7,274 nucleotides of DNA from Deltaproteobacteria bacterium UBA4427. Lineage in GTDB: Bacteria; Myxococcota_A; UBA9160; UBA4427. How positions within the stretch are numbered: position 1 is the stretch's first letter; every line of letters starts with the position of its first letter. This document shows, piece by piece, positions 6,055 to 7,274 of this stretch. Under the pieces are notes generated by a model that ran no database searches, was not told where the DNA came from, and was given only the letters and a program-made list of their open reading frames with translations. The position numbers were made by a program, and so were the translations under genes. Location of the stretch: assembly GCA_002390675.1 (NCBI GenBank), contig DGPZ01000096.1, forward strand, positions 1 to 7,274, in the 5' to 3' direction.

Positions 6055-7179
6055 ATGCCCCAGCCCGAAGCCCTCGCCGAACCGACCAAGATCATCCGCA
6101 AGAAGACCGGCAATTTCCTCGAAGACTTCAAGCCCGGCCAGATTTTTCGGCATAAGGGCGGCAAGACGATCACGGAGGGTCTTTTCACGACGTTCACCGA
6201 GTTCGCGATGACCACGCATCCCTTCGCTAAGAACGAGCGATATGCGAAGGCCTACGGCTTCGAAGGCATGGTTTGCCCCCCCGGCGTCGTCATGCTGGTT
6301 GCCTTCAGCCAGACCGTCGAAGACGTCTCAGAGAACGCCCGCGCGAACCTCGAGTACATCGACATGAAGTTCGGTGCCCCGGTCTATATCGGCGACACTC
6401 TTGAAGTAGAAACTAAGGTTTTGGGCGTTCGCATCTCAAAAAGCCGCCCCAACTTGGGTGTCGTTCATGTCCAGTCGACGGCGCGCAAGAACATAGGCAG
6501 CGACACCGAAGCCATCGTCGCAACCTGGCAGCGCAAGGTGCAGGTCTACAAGGGCGACGACGACGTTGCTGTCGAGAATTTCGATGTCGCGCCTGACACA
6601 ATCGAGTGCGAACTCTTTATTCCGCCCTACGACCCGAATGCAAAACTCGCGGACATGGCGCACCTAACAAGTGCCGACAGCTACTTCGAAGACCTAGAAG
6701 TCGGCAGCCGCATCGAACATTCTCGAGGCCGCACGGTCACTGACGAACACATCTCCATGACCGCGGTCCTCGACAACACGAGCCAAGTTCACTGCAATCA
6801 GTACATGATCGACCTCAACCCCAAGCAGTACGTGGGCGGAAAGCTGATCATCTTCGGCGGTATTCCCTTTACGCTTTGCCTCGGCCTTTCCTGCCCTGAC
6901 GTCGGCGATAACGCCCTCGGCGACCTCATCTACACTACGGGCAAGCACACCGCCCCGCTCCAAGCCGGCGACACCGTTTTCGCAGCCACCCAGATCCTCG
7001 ACAAATGTGCCTTCCCTGGACGCGACGACCTCGGCATCGTCTCGACCCGACTCTTTGGATACAAGTTCGTCACCGAAGCAGGCCACACGAGTGAAGAGGC
7101 GCCGGACGGCTGGAAAAAAGTCCAAATTTTCGAGCTGGATCGGCAGATTGCTGTGAAGCGGCGATCGCACTATGCGTAG
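6055..7179 (+). CDS. Two-domain MaoC/hotdog hydratase, mesaconyl-CoA hydratase-like
   Basis: The 374 aa carry two hotdog domains (about 19-166 and 208-340), as in mesaconyl-CoA (2-methylfumaryl-CoA) hydratase, which hydrates mesaconyl-CoA to beta-methylmalyl-CoA in the ethylmalonyl-CoA and 3-hydroxypropionate routes. Shared features are NFLEDFKPGQ (20-29), VSENARANLEY (91-101), PVYIGDTL (109-116), LDNTSQVHCNQ (239-249) with Asn241 and His246 in the catalytic position of the second domain, GGKLIIFGG (261-269) and GKHTAPLQAGDTV (296-308). In domain 1 the matching segment (MTTHPFAKNERYA, 52-64) lacks the Asp/His pair, so domain 1 is probably structural. It is somewhat longer than the usual ~340-355 aa. 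ATG 6055 has GGAG (6046-6049) five bases upstream. No mutase, lyase or carboxylase partner is nearby, so another branched enoyl-CoA substrate is possible. Confidence 0.85.
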   Translation: MPQPEALAEPTKIIRKKTGNFLEDFKPGQIFRHKGGKTITEGLFTTFTEFAMTTHPFAKNERYAKAYGFEGMVCPPGVVMLVAFSQTVEDVSENARANLEYIDMKFGAPVYIGDTLEVETKVLGVRISKSRPNLGVVHVQSTARKNIGSDTEAIVATWQRKVQVYKGDDDVAVENFDVAPDTIECELFIPPYDPNAKLADMAHLTSADSYFEDLEVGSRIEHSRGRTVTDEHISMTAVLDNTSQVHCNQYMIDLNPKQYVGGKLIIFGGIPFTLCLGLSCPDVGDNALGDLIYTTGKHTAPLQAGDTVFAATQILDKCAFPGRDDLGIVSTRLFGYKFVTEAGHTSEEAPDGWKKVQIFELDRQIAVKRRSHYA

Positions 7180-7274
7180 CTTGGACGTGACGCCTTAGGG
7201 TTGTGCTGGGGCGCCGCGGGCGGAGGGGCTCGTCGGGCCTTACAGCAAATGGCTCGCCTTCGGCTGCGCTTTAT

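Noticed and set aside
5745..6215. Minus-strand frame covering the divergent control region
   Set aside because: Composition is Arg/Ser/Gly/Pro-rich and it runs antisense into the hydratase start; no ribosome binding site or domain supports it.
6694..7170. Minus-strand frame of 158 codons inside the hydratase gene
   Set aside because: Complete antisense overlap with a strongly supported enzyme gene.
7180..7274. Possible 3' end of a convergent gene at the right edge (minus-strand TAA at 7240-7242)
   Set aside because: Only about ten codons would lie in the window; too short to support a gene. I see no terminator with a T-run here either.

Overview
This is high-GC bacterial DNA, dense with genes. 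No tRNA, rRNA, insertion sequence, CRISPR array or phage gene is visible. The lineage cannot be fixed from this window. A deoxyhypusine-synthase-family enzyme, RF3, a class I aldolase, a PilZ protein and a MaoC-type hydratase together, with high GC, suggest an environmental proteobacterium or myxobacterium-like (delta-type) lineage, but this is a guess.

Layout, left to right. (1) Bases 2-415, plus: the C-terminal part of a deoxyhypusine-synthase-family protein, cut by the window edge and ending in tandem stops. (2) 485-2110, minus: prfC (peptide chain release factor 3), convergent with (1). (3) 2134-3024, minus: a class I fructose-1,6-bisphosphate aldolase, 23 bp upstream of prfC and probably co-transcribed with it from a candidate promoter near 3083-3112. 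(4) 3194-3877, minus: a protein with a receiver-like N-terminus and a PilZ domain. (5) 3980-4846, plus: a PAS-domain protein divergent from (4), with a 102-bp gap. (6) 4984-5748, minus: a dienelactone-hydrolase-family alpha/beta hydrolase, convergent with (5). (7) 5749-6054: a 306-bp divergent control region containing several dyads. (8) 6055-7179, plus: a two-domain MaoC/hotdog hydratase closely resembling mesaconyl-CoA (2-methylfumaryl-CoA) hydratase.

How the genes may work together. Aldolase and prfC form a likely two-gene transcription unit joining central carbon metabolism to translation termination. The PilZ and PAS genes form a divergent pair of signalling proteins, without any visible diguanylate cyclase or histidine kinase. 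The DLH-like hydrolase and the Mch-like hydratase share one divergent control region, which would fit carboxylic-acid or CoA-ester metabolism, but no pathway partner lies in the window.

I see no clear undescribed multi-gene defence or mobile system. The items most worth a second look are the unusual active-site residues of the bacterial deoxyhypusine-synthase relative, the PilZ/PAS pair with its degenerate receiver domain and unrecognised helical domain, and the dyads upstream of the hydratase.
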